Counted from the first letter of the stretch, positions 1-10,740 are shown. The stretch: DNA of 64,000 nt from Chrysaora quinquecirrha (GCA_014526335.1 JACTAT010000052.1:2478490-2542489); one strand, 5' to 3'. Notes: generated by a model from the sequence alone, not told the origin. Made by a program: numbers and translations.

Positions 1-1500
1 TTCCGATATTTTGGCTCGGGTTTTCAGTTTTTTCCGAAGAATGAAGCGGTTTTTCGGTTTTGAACATCTCATTGGTGAACGGTTTTACGGCATTTCATAA
101 TTTTTTCGGTTCTTGATTTGCGTTTTTGTTCCTTAATGCTGACTGAGTGAAGCTACAGGTTAGCAGGCAATGAAAACAAAAATTGTTATTGGAGGAAAAC
201 GTCTCAAAAACGTGAAGTGACCAGTAAAAGTTGACTAACGTAGATTTTTAATAGATTTGAAAACGGAGACTTAACATCGTGCCGTGCGGTTTTGTTCAAA
301 ATATCCCACGGTTTTACGGATTTTGAGCAAATTTTGAGCGGTTTTACGGTTTTCAGCCTAACCGTCATCAATCCAAGACAACATTAATATTTCAAAGCGT
401 TATTCCCAACTTCGCTACTCTGAAAATCAGCGAAGACTAACATTATCCCAATATAGCATTTCAAAGACTAAATTATCAATCTTACGTTCCTTTGTTCCTA
501 GATAATACTATATGTACCTCCTACCTCTTCTTCCTCTTGCTCTGAACGTCTTGTAATAATGCTTACAGGACGATTCAAGTACGGAGCATCTAAGCATGAT
601 TCTAAAGAGCAAAGAAAAGAGAAAAACTTACTGAGATGCTCTACAATTAAAATAGAAAGAATTAAAAGCCTGACATTAAGTCCGATATTCTTGAAATGGT
701 CAACACCGACGGTTGAATTGGTGTGGCTATGGGCAATGAAGTAAAAAGAGACTGCTATAGCTATGTGCTCAAGTCTCTAAAGTCTATGAGATTCCATTCA
801 AGGTTGGACCTATAACCAGAGAACGATTTTGAAACATGCTTGAAAACATGCTGTACCTCATTTAAACCAGTGAAAAAATCTTTCTCAAGGATCCCAAGAA
901 TATACATTTCATTCACTGCTGCACTAAAGGCTAACAATTACCCATAACATTGGCATAATTCATTAAACAGACCGAAACAGACCCATAACGAGAGCAAAAA
1001 TTTCTCAAACTGTGAAACTGATCAAAAACCCCGCAAAAAAGTGACAGAGACCTGTAGTCCCGGGCAAAATATTACCAATTTACCTATAATCCGGGCAGGC
1101 ACATATATGCCTATCCTTGTATAAGAGTTACGCCCCTCGATTTCGACGATAAAAGACCAAAAGAACGTCAACCAAAGAAATGCAGTGACCTAGTCAAAGA
1201 GGATACATACTGGCTTACCGAAAACTGACTGCAGAAAGAAAAGCTACGGACAGAGGGAATTGGAGCAGTGCGCAAGGATCAAAACGGATTCAGCACATAA
1301 ATCAAGAAAATCAAGTCAGTCAAAAGCATGAAGCAATACTAAATAAAAAAACGTACGGTATTTGCTAGCAGATGACGAGAAAGACATTTCCAGACACTCA
1401 GCATAGTCATATGATCCCAATGATTCACTATACAAAACAAATGATAACAGCAGTTAAACGTTCACATTACCAATAACAAGTACCGCTATTCTTCGAATTT
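1..1500. other. non-coding, repeat-derived 5' flank
   Basis: No convincing gene is visible. The first 370 bases are a degenerate repeat built on words like CGGTTTT and ACGGTTTT, occurring near both ends of the stretch (about 50-110 and 275-360), probably an old mobile-element remnant. The remainder to 1500 is AT-rich sequence. The short reading frames have no recognisable protein features and no plausible splice structure. Confidence 0.5.
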
Positions 1501-1506
1501 TGTACA

Positions 1507-1588
1507 GTTGAATCTCTAATAGCGGCCACCTCCCTATAACGGCCATTCGACCTTGGATCCATAAGTGGCCGCTATTCGGAGATTCGAC
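1507..1588. repeat. short foldback element (hairpin MITE)
   Basis: Two arms of about 23 bp face each other: 1507-1529 ends in AGCGGCCAC and 1565-1588 begins GTGGCCGCT, with one or two mismatches over the arms. The loop is about 35 bp. Arms reading GAATCTCTAATAGCGGCCAC are typical of a miniature inverted-repeat element. No target duplication was identified. Confidence 0.6.
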
Positions 1589-1862
1589 TTTATTTCGACT
1601 TTACGTCGCTCGCTTCCACGACAAAAAAAGCAATTAACAACTTCCTCTTAGACTCTATTTACACGAGAAAAACTGGATCGGTCCTGGTCCTACCCAGAGT
1701 CACTTCCGGCTCTTTTCCAAAGCGTTTACACGGATTCCAGAGACGAGCTGGCTCTACTTCTGAACAGGTCAACAACTGGCTCTGTACAGATCTAGGAGAT
1801 TCTGTACATAATTCCATAAAAGAAAGGCTTTTTCGAGCCAAAGCCGGTTCTGGATCGGACCA

Positions 1863-2026
1863 GGTGAAGGTGAAGGTGAAGGTGAAATGGTGTTTTAGCG
1901 CCAGTCGCTAGGATCCCAGTAGTAGGTTAACTAATCGAGACCTTCACCCTGGCTGTGACGCTACCGTGGCTGGGCTCGAACCCTGACCACACTGAGCTTC
2001 TGATACCACGAGTCAGCTAGATTACT
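1863..2026 (-). mobile_element. tRNA-derived SINE, minus orientation, (TTCACC)n tail
   Basis: On the minus strand this reads as a tRNA-like head followed by a body and a simple tail. The B-box-like word GGGTTCGAGCCC lies near 1975, with an A-box-like TAGCTGACTCGTGG about 30 bp before it. The element ends in TTCACC repeats (GGTGAA on the plus strand, 1863-1886). Three relatives occur at 33.7, 48.3 and 51.9 kb, all in the same orientation. Confidence 0.7.
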
Positions 2027-2052
2027 GGATCAATCTAGTTTTTAATTTGTAA

Positions 2053-2079
2053 ATGGGGCTGGGGCTGGGGCTGGGGCTT
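2053..2079. repeat. (GGGGCT)n microsatellite
   Basis: About four uninterrupted copies of GGGGCT lie just outside the left terminus of the neighbouring foldback element. Confidence 0.75.
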
Positions 2080-2080
2080 T

Positions 2081-2396
2081 AGGGTGCGTTCTTTTAGGAC
2101 TTAAATTTTTTCTGAATTCTATAAATAGTAGACTCCGGAGGCCACGGATTCCAGACGCTAAAAAATGAACGTTCTTGAAAACGGAAGACTCTGGAAAAGT
2201 TGATTGCGAAGTACCAAAAAATGACAGCGAGAATCTCTGCGAAGTCTGCCAAAATCCTAGCTCTGGGGTGAGGAGAGGTTGGAGCCTCCTTAGTCTCCGA
2301 TTTCCCCGAGGTTTATCCAAAAAGAACGGGCTTTTGATCTCTTAGAAACTTCCAGAAAAAAGAATACGCAGGAACATGTCCCAAAAGAATGCCACC
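2081..2396. mobile_element. foldback MITE with GTGCGTTCTTTT termini
   Basis: The left end reads AGGGTGCGTTCTTTTAGGAC and the right end GTCCCAAAAGAATGCCACC, imperfect inverted copies of one another. The interior carries further palindromic words. A second copy with better conserved ends is at 62655-62991, inside an intron of the TDRD7-like gene. Non-coding; reading frames inside it are incidental. Confidence 0.6.
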
Positions 2397-2399
2397 ATA

Positions 2400-3310
2400 T
2401 AAGCCTAGCCCCTTTCAATAATGAGCTGTCAATCAACGGCTCATTCCGATAAACGCCTCCCTCCAAAGAGTGTCCCTCCAAGAATGGCACGTCCGCCCAT
2501 ATGCACTTTACATAGTGCATATAATATGAACTGGATGTGGACTGCCTGTGAAGCCAATGCATATTGTATGTTGTTGTTGTGGTTATTATGATTGTTCTAT
2601 TCAGTTGTCATCATGCGATGGTAGCATGCAGGCACTAGCAATATCTTGTTGTTTATCTGACTTATTCTCTAAAGGTGAGAATATAACACGCAGTATCCAC
2701 AATATACGAAGTGCCTAAGGCGGGATTACACTATCATCTACAGGTACAAGTTGCTTCACATTTTTCTGTGATGACAAACAGCGAGAGAATGCAATAGTGT
2801 AAGGTGCGGTAAAAGTTGCTTGCAGTTGCGCGTTAGAGATGATAACACAAGGTTTTTTAATCCATCTCGCAGCATTTTATTTTCTTTTTTTATAAACAAG
2901 GTATCTAGGCCAAAATTTCAAGTTGATTGCTCATCAAATTTTTTTAAATCCCTACAAGTTTTTCAAAGGAGCCGACAATTTAGGCGCGCAATTCAGGGCA
3001 GTATTGGCGCGCCTATTTCTTCTATTATTTCCAAAATACATGTTAAAAGGGCTAAAATTGCCAACATTTTAGCGTCCCCTGTGAAGGTCAAACCTTGCTT
3101 ACTGAAATCCAGTTAGAAACACATGCATTTAATATTTCTCCGCTCATTGTTCTATCAATAGGAGAAGGATAGCAGACATGCGGCACTGCTACTTCTAACC
3201 CTTCACTTATTACGATATTTATTACGATCAAAATTATAATCCCATGCACTGGATAATGGCCGATAAATTGAGAAAGATAAACTGAAAATTTGACTCAAAG
3301 GTAAAGGATT
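2400..3310. other. intergenic, no gene seen
   Basis: Non-coding interval before the first fibrinogen-like gene. A stretch starting near 2710 (GGCGGGATTACACTATC) resembles the arm of a foldback element, but its partner arm was not located. A plus-strand frame at 2820-3116 has no recognisable domain and no repeat of the array family. Confidence 0.4.
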
Positions 3311-3429
3311 AATGAAGTATTATTTTAGTTATTTTAATAGCTACAAGTTCATTTTCACGAAATCACATTTAACAGGGTGCTATCACAATGCCTATTCTTC
3401 AGTCCCTTTTAGTGTCCTCTGCTCTTTTT

Positions 3430-4152
3430 CTACAAATATCCACCAAACCAGTATTGGGTGGTTGCGGTTGGACCAGATGAGCATCGAAACTTCGGATTTA
3501 TGGTACCATAATATCCAAAATTGTCCTCCCAGGGTACTGCGCCATCCTTACTACCAAAAGGGCATTTATCTTGATAGCTGTCGGTATGGATTATATAGGA
3601 ACCTTTCACTTGCCAAAAAGCAACTGGTCTTTGGTAGCCAACATGTCCACGTACATTGATGAACTCAATCTTTTTGCACTGATACGATCCTAGATAAGTG
3701 GTGATATCAAAGTCCTTGAAATTGCCACGAACATAATCCCTGTAGTCGAACTTGAACTGACTGAAACTGCAAGTTGCTCTCCAATGAGAAGATTTAGACT
3801 TTGCAAAAGCCATTTGCTGTTTGGACATCCTGTAGGCCACCCAATTTGGCGTCTTCTCGTTAACTGGGACATTTTCGGTTAGTGGCTCACTCTTGAAAGC
3901 AGGCAAGTTCTTGTTTGCAAGAGACCAAGACAGAACGAGAGTCCAAGCTGAGCCAGGTTCGGAGGTGAAATCGCAAAAGACTGTCAGAGTTTCACCATTG
4001 TCACTGACAACCGGATAATATCCATTTACTTCGATGCCGCCCTTCAAGTATTCCAAACAACTGGACTTTGGAAGTGACTTGATTGCGCCACCATCTGCGA
4101 AATGCAAAAGGACGATTTGGAGAGCGAAACCAAAAATCGCTAACGACCACAT
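3430..4152 (-). CDS. secreted fibrinogen-like protein, copy 1 (intact)
   Basis: Single-exon 240-aa protein and the best intact reference for the array. Residues 1-20 form a hydrophobic signal peptide starting MWSLAIF. Residues 32-75 match the N-terminal part of fibrinogen-related domains: Cys32, a Gly-Tyr-Tyr-Pro turn, NGET, FCDFTSEPG around Cys60, and AWT. The C-terminal two thirds (SSHWRATCSFS, FINVRGHVGYQ, ending TTQYWFGGYL) are specific to this family and lack the usual calcium site of true fibrinogen domains. Six cysteines (32, 60, 128, 159, 197, 224) suggest three disulfides. It resembles, from memory, secreted and skeletal-matrix proteins of corals. The ATG at 4152 is aligned with the start of copy 8. 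A probable extracellular role is inferred; the ligand is unknown. Confidence 0.85.
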   Translation of the reverse strand: MWSLAIFGFALQIVLLHFADGGAIKSLPKSSCLEYLKGGIEVNGYYPVVSDNGETLTVFCDFTSEPGSAWTLVLSWSLANKNLPAFKSEPLTENVPVNEKTPNWVAYRMSKQQMAFAKSKSSHWRATCSFSQFKFDYRDYVRGNFKDFDITTYLGSYQCKKIEFINVRGHVGYQRPVAFWQVKGSYIIHTDSYQDKCPFGSKDGAVPWEDNFGYYGTINPKFRCSSGPTATTQYWFGGYL

Positions 4153-4400
4153 CTTTAGAACCTTTCGATATGCAACGATAGAAAACTGCGATAGATGTAT
4201 CGCGGATCTCTTCCCTTATTTTCAGTGTGTTTAAACAATACGCACGTCAAACCAGATTAACTTCTTCACCTTTGATACGTCTATTGATGCAGCTTTACTT
4301 AAAAACATCAAAAAATGCTGAAATATTGCAAATAGGTTAATGTTGACTGAGATTTGGCCTGCTGAAAAAATACATTTCAACACGAAAACGCTGAATTTTG
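4153..4400 (-). promoter_or_regulatory. type-A upstream region of copy 1
   Basis: This sequence upstream of copy 1 is clearly homologous to that upstream of copy 6 (14583-14850), including GCGGATCTCTTCCCTTATT and a stretch around AAAACGCTGAATTT. It lacks the TATAAAA found upstream of copies 2, 3, 5 and 8. The array therefore has two promoter types. Precise start sites are not known. Confidence 0.5.
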
Positions 4401-4499
4401 ATCTTGGCTCTAAAGGTAATAAACAAAAAAAAACAAAATACGGTGTTTTCTGACTGAAGGTATTGATCCAGTTTGCCACGTATCTCAACCAATTTTCAA

Positions 4500-5241
4500 G
4501 CTTGTTTAATGAAGGACTCTGGTCTTCCTGGAAAATGACAATATTTTTTACTCATAAAATGAGTCTACTTGTGCTTGGATCGAAAGCCCTGTGCCCTGTG
4601 ATCTGGTCCTTTGAACTGTGTCGTGTGTAACATGTCCTGTGGTCAAATTCAATTTCAACGTTAATCAGCCCCCTTTCCCTCCCTCGAAGAAGTAGGACCG
4701 AGAAAAACACGATGTGCAAACTGGCAACAGATAACCAAATAAAAACATTCTACATATACAGACGTATACTGTCTACATTACTACACATTTCATACGGTAC
4801 TACATTTCATTTCTAAATACTATATGTGGGCATTGGAAGTGCGTAGTGGCAAGGTGGACGCGTAAGGTTGGACAAATTACCGCCGTGGGTAGGCGAAGTA
4901 CCCCTGTAGGCATGCAATGTCCAACCTTGGGAATATTTTTTGTGTGCTTTACGATGGCGTAGCGATTCAGAGTGCCGGGTCTCTATCAACTACGGGTGCA
5001 GTCAGCAATCCAGAGAGGGGTGGGCGGATGAAGTAAGGAGGCCGGGTCCCCATTGCAAGCATCCATGTCCAACTTTGGTGCGTAGCAAGTTTAGACCGTC
5101 GCCATTCGCCGTGCCAGATTTCACAGCTGCTGCGATGCTGCGAACATTTTTGAACTTTTCTTTCATTATGAAAACCTTGATATATATGCTGGTTGCTTCT
5201 ACAATCTACGGAAATCTTCTTTCGAAAACAATACACACACT
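4500..5241. repeat. upstream segmental duplicate (pairs with about 15225-15660)
   Basis: Non-coding flank. Segments such as TGACAATATTTT, CCTGTGGTCA, TTCAACGTTAAT and AACAATACACACA occur in the same order at 15225-15660, upstream of copy 6. The duplicated unit therefore extended over a kilobase upstream of the gene. The shared block ends where a MITE has inserted here at 5242. Confidence 0.6.
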
Positions 5242-5648
5242 TACACGCTTTTTTTTATAAGGAACCTACCTCAAGGCCTAGTTCTTAAAGTTCCTTATTT
5301 TTGGGCCTCTTTTGAGGCTATTGTAGTTCCAAAAGTTCCTTAATAGTTCCTTAATTTTAACTGCACATACAGTGGTCTTAACAATAAAAGAGAGACATTT
5401 GCATGTGAGCAAAGCTCGAGACTACTCAAAGAAACATTGGATACATGCTTAACGTACAATTTATGTGATTTTCGACTGCAAATGAATGGAACCGACTCTC
5501 TAATTCTTGATTATTTGCAATGATAAAAGCATTCAACATTGAAAAGTTCCTTAATGATTTTCTCTTTAGTAGTATAAGTTCTTTAAACTTTCTGGCCTTA
5601 TACATGTAGGTTCCTTATAAAGTGGTTCCTTATAAAAAAAAGCGTGTA
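5242..5648. mobile_element. TA-flanked MITE, copy A (TACACGC termini)
   Basis: Ends TACACGCTTTTTTTTATAAG and TTATAAAAAAAAGCGTGTA are inverted copies. The flanking TA fits a Tc1/mariner-type target duplication. The interior repeats short words such as GTTCCTTA. It is closely related to the element at 48809-49321, which lies in opposite orientation. No coding capacity. Confidence 0.75.
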
Positions 5649-5849
5649 ATCACAATTTTACATGAGGCATATTGTAAAGCTTAACACATGATTTTTTATA
5701 GGAAACCTAACTTGGGCAAATAGTACTATAATGAAGATTTTATTTTGGGCCCTTTCGTACCAAATGTTTGTACTTAAAAGTCTCTATATCGATTGCTTTC
5801 TTCTGTATGAAAACATGGTGACTAAAAATAGTAGCCTACCTATAAGTGG

Positions 5850-6304
5850 CAACGTTTAGAGAGGTGTAGTGGAGTATAGTGCGGTTAATTGAAATGTGTC
5901 GTTGTTTAGAGTATAGTGTGGTATAGTGTAGCGGGATTTGATGAATTAGCAAATTGATGAATACAAAACCCGCTTTTGTCATCTATAAAATACACCAATC
6001 CGCCAAGCCTTTCGCCCCCAACTGTGGTATAGTTTAGAGTAGACTAGAGTAGTGTAGTGGGATTTTTCGAAGTGTAGTGTAGTGTTTAGTGTCCAGTTAA
6101 TTGAAGTACGATGTACTTTAGAGTAGTGCAGTATAGTGCAGTTAATTGAAGTATGGTGCAGTTATAGATGAGTGCAGTTTGCAGTAATGTAAGTGCAGTT
6201 TATAGACGCGTGGTGTAGTGTAGGGTAGTGAAGTGTAGTGTAGTGCACTTTGTTGAGGTGTGGTGTAGTTTAGCGTAGCTTAGTGAATGAAGTATGTTGC
6301 AGTG
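5850..6304. repeat. degenerate (GTAGT/AGTGT) pentanucleotide tract
   Basis: Many imperfect GTGTAGTGTAG words over about 450 bp. This is the reverse complement of the (CTACA)n tracts at 8.65-9.1 and 11.4-11.95 kb. Non-coding. Confidence 0.7.
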
Positions 6305-6496
6305 TACTCTTAGGTGCCTAATTGCTGGTTCACGTGAAATTTCACACCAAGAACATCAAAGTAAGTTTAGTAAAAAATATCAACATGAATATTAATACAA
6401 ATTTAATAAACGGGGGTCCTTATAAGGGCAGGGGAGTTGGAAATTTTTCAAAAAATTAATTAGCAGGTGGGAACGGCAATTAGACACCTAAGAGTA
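6305..6496. mobile_element. TA-flanked MITE with CTCTTAGGTGCC termini
   Basis: TACTCTTAGGTGCCTAATTG at the left and ATTAGACACCTAAGAGTA at the right are inverted copies flanked by TA. Two longer relatives are at 39580-39939 and 53890-54247. Confidence 0.7.
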
Positions 6497-6680
6497 GTCT
6501 TTTTTGTTAGAGAAACTTCATAATCATCGAACGCAAAGCCTGAAAATTCTAGCAACAGAAAAAACACAAAGAAAGTTTCACAAGTTAGCTCTAAGCTTAA
6601 AATTTGACGAATTAACTCTACTGAGATAAGGCTACTGAATACAACAGGCTCTTTTTGAGTCCTTTTATGGGTGTCCTCTT

Positions 6681-7463
6681 CTACAAATATCCACCAAACC
6701 AGTACTGGGTAGTTGCTGTAGGACCGGATGAGCATCTAAACTTTGGATTTATGTTACCATAATGGCCAAAATTGTCCTCACTGGGTACTGCACCAGCACC
6801 GCCGCCAATTTGGCATTTCCCATGAGAGCTGTCAGTATGAAGGGTAGAAGAACCTTTTATTTGCCAAAAAGGAATTGTCCTTTGGTAGCCAACATGTCCA
6901 CGTATATTGATAAACTCAATCTTTTTGCACTGATATGATCCTAGAAAAGTAGTAACATCAAAGTCCTTGAAATTTCCGCGGAGATAATCCCTGTAGTCGA
7001 CCTTGAACTGACTGAAACTGCAAGTTGCTCTCCAATGAGAAGATTGAGACTTCAGAAAAGCCATTTGCTGTTTCAACATCCTGTAGGCAACCCAGTTTGG
7101 CGTTTTCTCGTTAACTGGGACATTTCCAGTTAACGGTTCACTCCTGAATGCTGGCAAGTTCTTGTTTGCAAGAGACCAGGACAAAACGAGCGTCCAAGCT
7201 GAGCCAGGCTCGGAGGTGAAATCACAAAAGACTGTCATCGTTTCTCCATTTTGACCGGCAATTGGATAATGTCCATTCGCTTCGATGCCGTCCTTCAAGT
7301 AGTCCAAACAACTGGTCTTTGGAATTGACTTGATTACACCGCAATTTGCGAAGTTCACAACGAAGATTTGAAGAGTGAAATAAAAATGTCTTGTTCGGGA
7401 GGAGACGCACAACTGCAAATGACTTATTGGAGACTTTCCCTGGGTTTTATAGCCTACCATCAT
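6681..7463 (-). CDS. fibrinogen-like protein, copy 2 (canonical start lost)
   Basis: The body is full length and open from the signal-peptide core (HFYFTLQIFVV) to the family terminus TTQYWFGGYL. The normal ATGTGGCC start is missing: compared with copy 8 a deletion of about 32 bp removed it and the end of the leader. The frame can be extended to an ATG at 7463 (MMVGYKTQG), but that ATG lies upstream of the TATAAAA at 7445-7451, so a transcript from the usual promoter would not include it. The protein may be unexpressed, or made from another transcription start. Its C-terminal part and 3' flank match copy 8 better than the neighbouring copy 3. All six family cysteines are kept. Confidence 0.6.
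   Translation of the reverse strand: MMVGYKTQGKSPISHLQLCVSSRTRHFYFTLQIFVVNFANCGVIKSIPKTSCLDYLKDGIEANGHYPIAGQNGETMTVFCDFTSEPGSAWTLVLSWSLANKNLPAFRSEPLTGNVPVNEKTPNWVAYRMLKQQMAFLKSQSSHWRATCSFSQFKVDYRDYLRGNFKDFDVTTFLGSYQCKKIEFINIRGHVGYQRTIPFWQIKGSSTLHTDSSHGKCQIGGGAGAVPSEDNFGHYGNINPKFRCSSGPTATTQYWFGGYL
7445..7451 (-). promoter_or_regulatory. TATA box, type-B promoter (copy 2)
   Basis: GGCTATAAAACCCAGG on the minus strand. The same motif, in conserved sequence, is upstream of copies 3, 5 and 8. In intact copy 8 it is about 74 bp before the start codon. Confidence 0.6.
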
Positions 7464-7706
7464 GTCTGGTCATTCCCCTCCCAATAACTAGTTTTGATTT
7501 CACCACTCGCATCATATTTCCCAATTTGGCGATTCCTATCGTTATCCTTCGAATTATTTTCTTCCGATTTATCGACCTTTATCATTTGCATTTAGTTACA
7601 TGATAAAAATTATGTTCCGTTTCCTTGTATATCGTTTTAAGGGTCATCGCTAGTCTATTAGAGAACGAGGGTATCTAGATGCTTTGAGTTCTGTTATAAA
7701 CGCCGT

Positions 7707-7967
7707 TTAGCGCTTCTTTTCCGCACGTTTCAACTTAACTGAGAATGTCTTAAAAGTATTGGTTCTCTTCAGTTCATCGAAGTTTAAGACTGTCATCGTT
7801 TCTCCATTTTGGCCGGCAACTGGATAATGTCCATTTGCTTCGATGCCATCCTTCAAGTAGTCCAAACAACTGGTCTTTGGAAGTGACTTGATTGCTGCGC
7901 AATTTGCGTTATGCACAACGAGAACGAAGATTTGGAGAGTGAAACAAAAAATTGCTTGTGGCCACAT
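7707..7967 (-). pseudogene. truncated fibrinogen-like copy (N-terminal fragment, unit 1)
   Basis: An ATG-started frame has the signal peptide (MWPQAIFCF) and first 60 or so residues of the family up to NGETMTV, including only the first cysteine. It then switches abruptly into unrelated sequence (LNFDELKRTNTF) and stops after 86 aa. The switched-in sequence is intergenic DNA found at 13.8 kb and 19.65 kb in the array. The junction falls at AAGAC, shared by both parents, which suggests a microhomology-mediated deletion. It lacks most of the domain and is unlikely to fold as the parent. A short secreted product cannot be excluded. Confidence 0.75.
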
Positions 7968-7999
7968 CTTTGTCTCTCACACTTTTGCAGGGAAGAAAG

Positions 8000-8640
8000 G
8001 AAACTTCAGCAAAATCATTGGTGACGACTAGTTGTTTCAATGTGTTCAATCACGCACGGATCAAGATGTTTTGATATGTTTTGTGAGTGGATTTCAAAGT
8101 CGCAGAATAGGGATAGTCACAGCAAAGAGATTATTCCTACTTTGAAGTCGAGCAACAAATGTTGCGAGACAAGGAAGCGGTTAAGAGTAAACAGCCTGAA
8201 GCTCCATAACAGAAAATCGCTTGACTGCGTCGATCAATTATTTGAATTATATTTTACGAATCAATTGGCCATCAGTCCACCAATGTTTTCATCTTGGACA
8301 AAACATATTGAAACAGCCCGTTTGTGATTGTTTATGGACCCCCTTCCCCTCTCCTCTGTTAAAATGTTGTTTCGAACAAACGTTGTCTTACTTTGCCATG
8401 AACATTGCTTTTGGGGTACGTAACAAAGGGAGGACACATCTCTGGATATGGGCAGGTACAGAGACCGTCTTATTCTTTTTTTTAATAAACAGTAGATAAA
8501 ATATCTAAGAAACTAAAATACAATAATCTGGACCACTCATAACGGGAAAACACTTATACCGTAGTCATCTAGTCCCCATTATGAATGACTCCTTCGGTAA
8601 CGGTAAACGCGCATGAAGTCAAAAGCAAAACGACGTAGTA
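8000..8640. other. intergenic, part of the 2.77-kb duplicated unit
   Basis: No gene is supported. The stretch is nearly identical to 10773-11400. Plus-strand frames here (8040-8327, 8221-8499) recur only because the whole block is duplicated. Confidence 0.6.
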
Positions 8641-9110
8641 CTATATTTCACTAAACACATAACACTTCGCTAAACTATACTAAACTACACTACACTACAC
8701 TACGGTACACTACAGACTTCAGGAAACCACTCTACACAACACTAAACTACGCTGCACAACACTACACTACACTATACGACAACACTTCATAGCCCTTCGC
8801 TAGTCTACATTATTCTACACTAATCTAAGCTACATTACACTACACTACACTACACTAGTCTACACTACTCTACACTACAGTACACTTCAATACGATAGAC
8901 TTCAAGAAACCAAACTTAACTACACTACTCTACACTATTCTAAACAACACAAGTCTTCACCAACACTGCAGTTTAGAATACTACAGAACACTTCACTACA
9001 CTACACTACACTACACTACACTACACTACACTACACTACACTGCACCACACTGCACCACACAACACCACATTACACTACACTACACTACACTACACTATA
9101 TAACACCCAC
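8640..9110. repeat. (CTACA)n pentanucleotide tract, unit 1
   Basis: A long, partly degenerate run of ACACT/CTACA words, purest around 8995-9045 and 9070-9100. It sits between array copies, and the homologous tract is at 11440-11955. Confidence 0.85.
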
Positions 9111-9459
9111 TAGGTAACAGACGAGGGGATTCCTGCTGATATTGGTTTTCAGTCCAACCGCATAGACCAGACCTATACCTATCACTGAACGATATATACA
9201 TAAGCCAATAACTTACTGCCTATTCCTGCTCAGTCAAACTTCAACAGACCAGCATCGATTGCAACTTCTAGCCCCTCTCCATTATTCCAACCCTTGACAA
9301 TCTTATTCTTAATATATATCTGAACATTTTACGGGAGGGTTAGAAGAGGCAGTTTTGGTGAAGTAAATTTTTCATGAAATTATATCGATGGAGGTACTTT
9401 ACGTGAATACAACAATGTTAATATGCTCCCTTTATGAGTCATTTTATTGGTGTTTTCTT

Positions 9460-10184
9460 CTACAAATATCCACCAAACCAGTATTGGGTAGTTGCTGTCG
9501 GACCGGATGAGCATCTAAACTTCGGATTTATGGAGCCATAATAGCCAAAATTGTCCTCGCTGCTTGCTGCACCAACACCATCACCAATTTGGCATTTCCC
9601 AGCAGTGCTGTCAGTATGAAGGGTATAAGAACCTTTAACTTGCCAAAAAGGAATCGTTCTTTGGTAGCCAACATGTCCACGTATGTTGATAAACTCAATC
9701 TTTTTGCACTGATACACTCCTAGATAGGTGGTGATATCAAAGTCCTTGAAATTTCCGCGGAGATAATCCCTGTAGTTGAACTTGAACTGACTGAAACTGC
9801 AAGTTGCTCTCCAATGTGAAGATTGAGACTTTAGAAAAGCCATTTGCTGTTTCGACATCCTGTAGGCAACCCAGTTTGGCGTTTTCTCGTTAACTGGGAC
9901 ATTTTCAGTTAACGGTTCACTTCTATGGCAAGTTCTTGTTTGCAAGAGACCAAGACATAACGAGGGTCCAAGCTGAGCCAGGCTCGGAAGTGAAATCGCA
10001 AAAGACTGTCATCGTTTCTCCATTTTGACCGGCAATTGGATAATGTCCATTCGCTTCGATGCCGTCCTTCAAGTAGTCCAAACAACTCGTCTTCGGAAGT
10101 GACTTGATTACACCGCAATTTGCGAAGTTCACAACGAAGATTTGAAGAGTGAAATAAAAATGTCTTGTTCGGGAGGAGACGCAC
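9460..10184 (-). pseudogene. fibrinogen-like copy 3 (frameshift, start lost)
   Basis: Homologue of copy 2 in the second duplication unit. It shares the deletion of about 32 bp that removed the normal start, so that loss predates the duplication. In addition, near 9921-9927 it lacks five bases that the other copies have just before GGCAAGTTCTTG. This splits the gene into two frames (N-terminal 9923-10237, C-terminal 9460-9945). The C-terminal half is otherwise open to TTQYWFGGYL. Its C-terminal part and 3' flank resemble copy 5 rather than copy 2. Confident pseudogene unless the five-base loss is a sequencing error. Confidence 0.8.
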
Positions 10185-10480
10185 AACTGCAAATGACTTA
10201 TTGGAGACTTTCCCTGGGTTTTATAGCCTACCATCATGTCTGGTCATTCCCCTCCCAATAACTAGTTTTGATTTCACCACTCGCATCATATTTCCCAATT
10301 TGGCGATTCCTATCGTTATCCTTCGAATTATTTTCTTCCGATTTATCGACCTTTATCATTTGCATTTAGTTACATGATAAAAATTATGTTCCGTTTCCTT
10401 GTATATCGTTTTAAGGGTCATCGCTAGTCTATTAGAGAACGAGGGTATCTAGATGCTTTGAGTTCTGTTATAAACGCCGT

Positions 10481-10740
10481 TTAGCGCTTCTTTTCCGCAC
10501 GTTTCAACTTAACTGAGAATGTCTTAAAAGTATTGGTTCTCTTCAGTTCATCGAAGTTTAAGACTGTCATCGTTTCTCCATTTTGGCCGGCAACTGGATA
10601 ATGTCCATTTGCTTCGATGCCATCCTTCAAGTAGTCCAAACAACTGGTCTTTGGAAGTGACTTGATTGCTGCGCAATTTGCGTTATGCACAACGAGAACG
10701 AAGATTTGGAGAGTGAAACAAAAATTGCTTGTGGCCACAT
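10481..10740 (-). pseudogene. truncated fibrinogen-like copy (unit 2, with 1-bp frameshift)
   Basis: Nearly identical duplicate of the fragment at 7707-7967. It has one A fewer in the run just after the start (CAAAAATTGC against CAAAAAATTGC), so even the signal peptide is out of frame from its ATG at 10740. It carries the same AAGAC fusion junction, so the truncation happened before the duplication. Confidence 0.75.

Noticed and set aside
3312..3659. Plus-strand frame opposite the end of copy 1
   Set aside because: Mostly the antisense shadow of the real minus-strand gene.
8040..8499. Identical plus-strand frames in both duplication units (also 10813-11272)
   Set aside because: Conserved only because the DNA was duplicated recently; no domain, signal or splice support.
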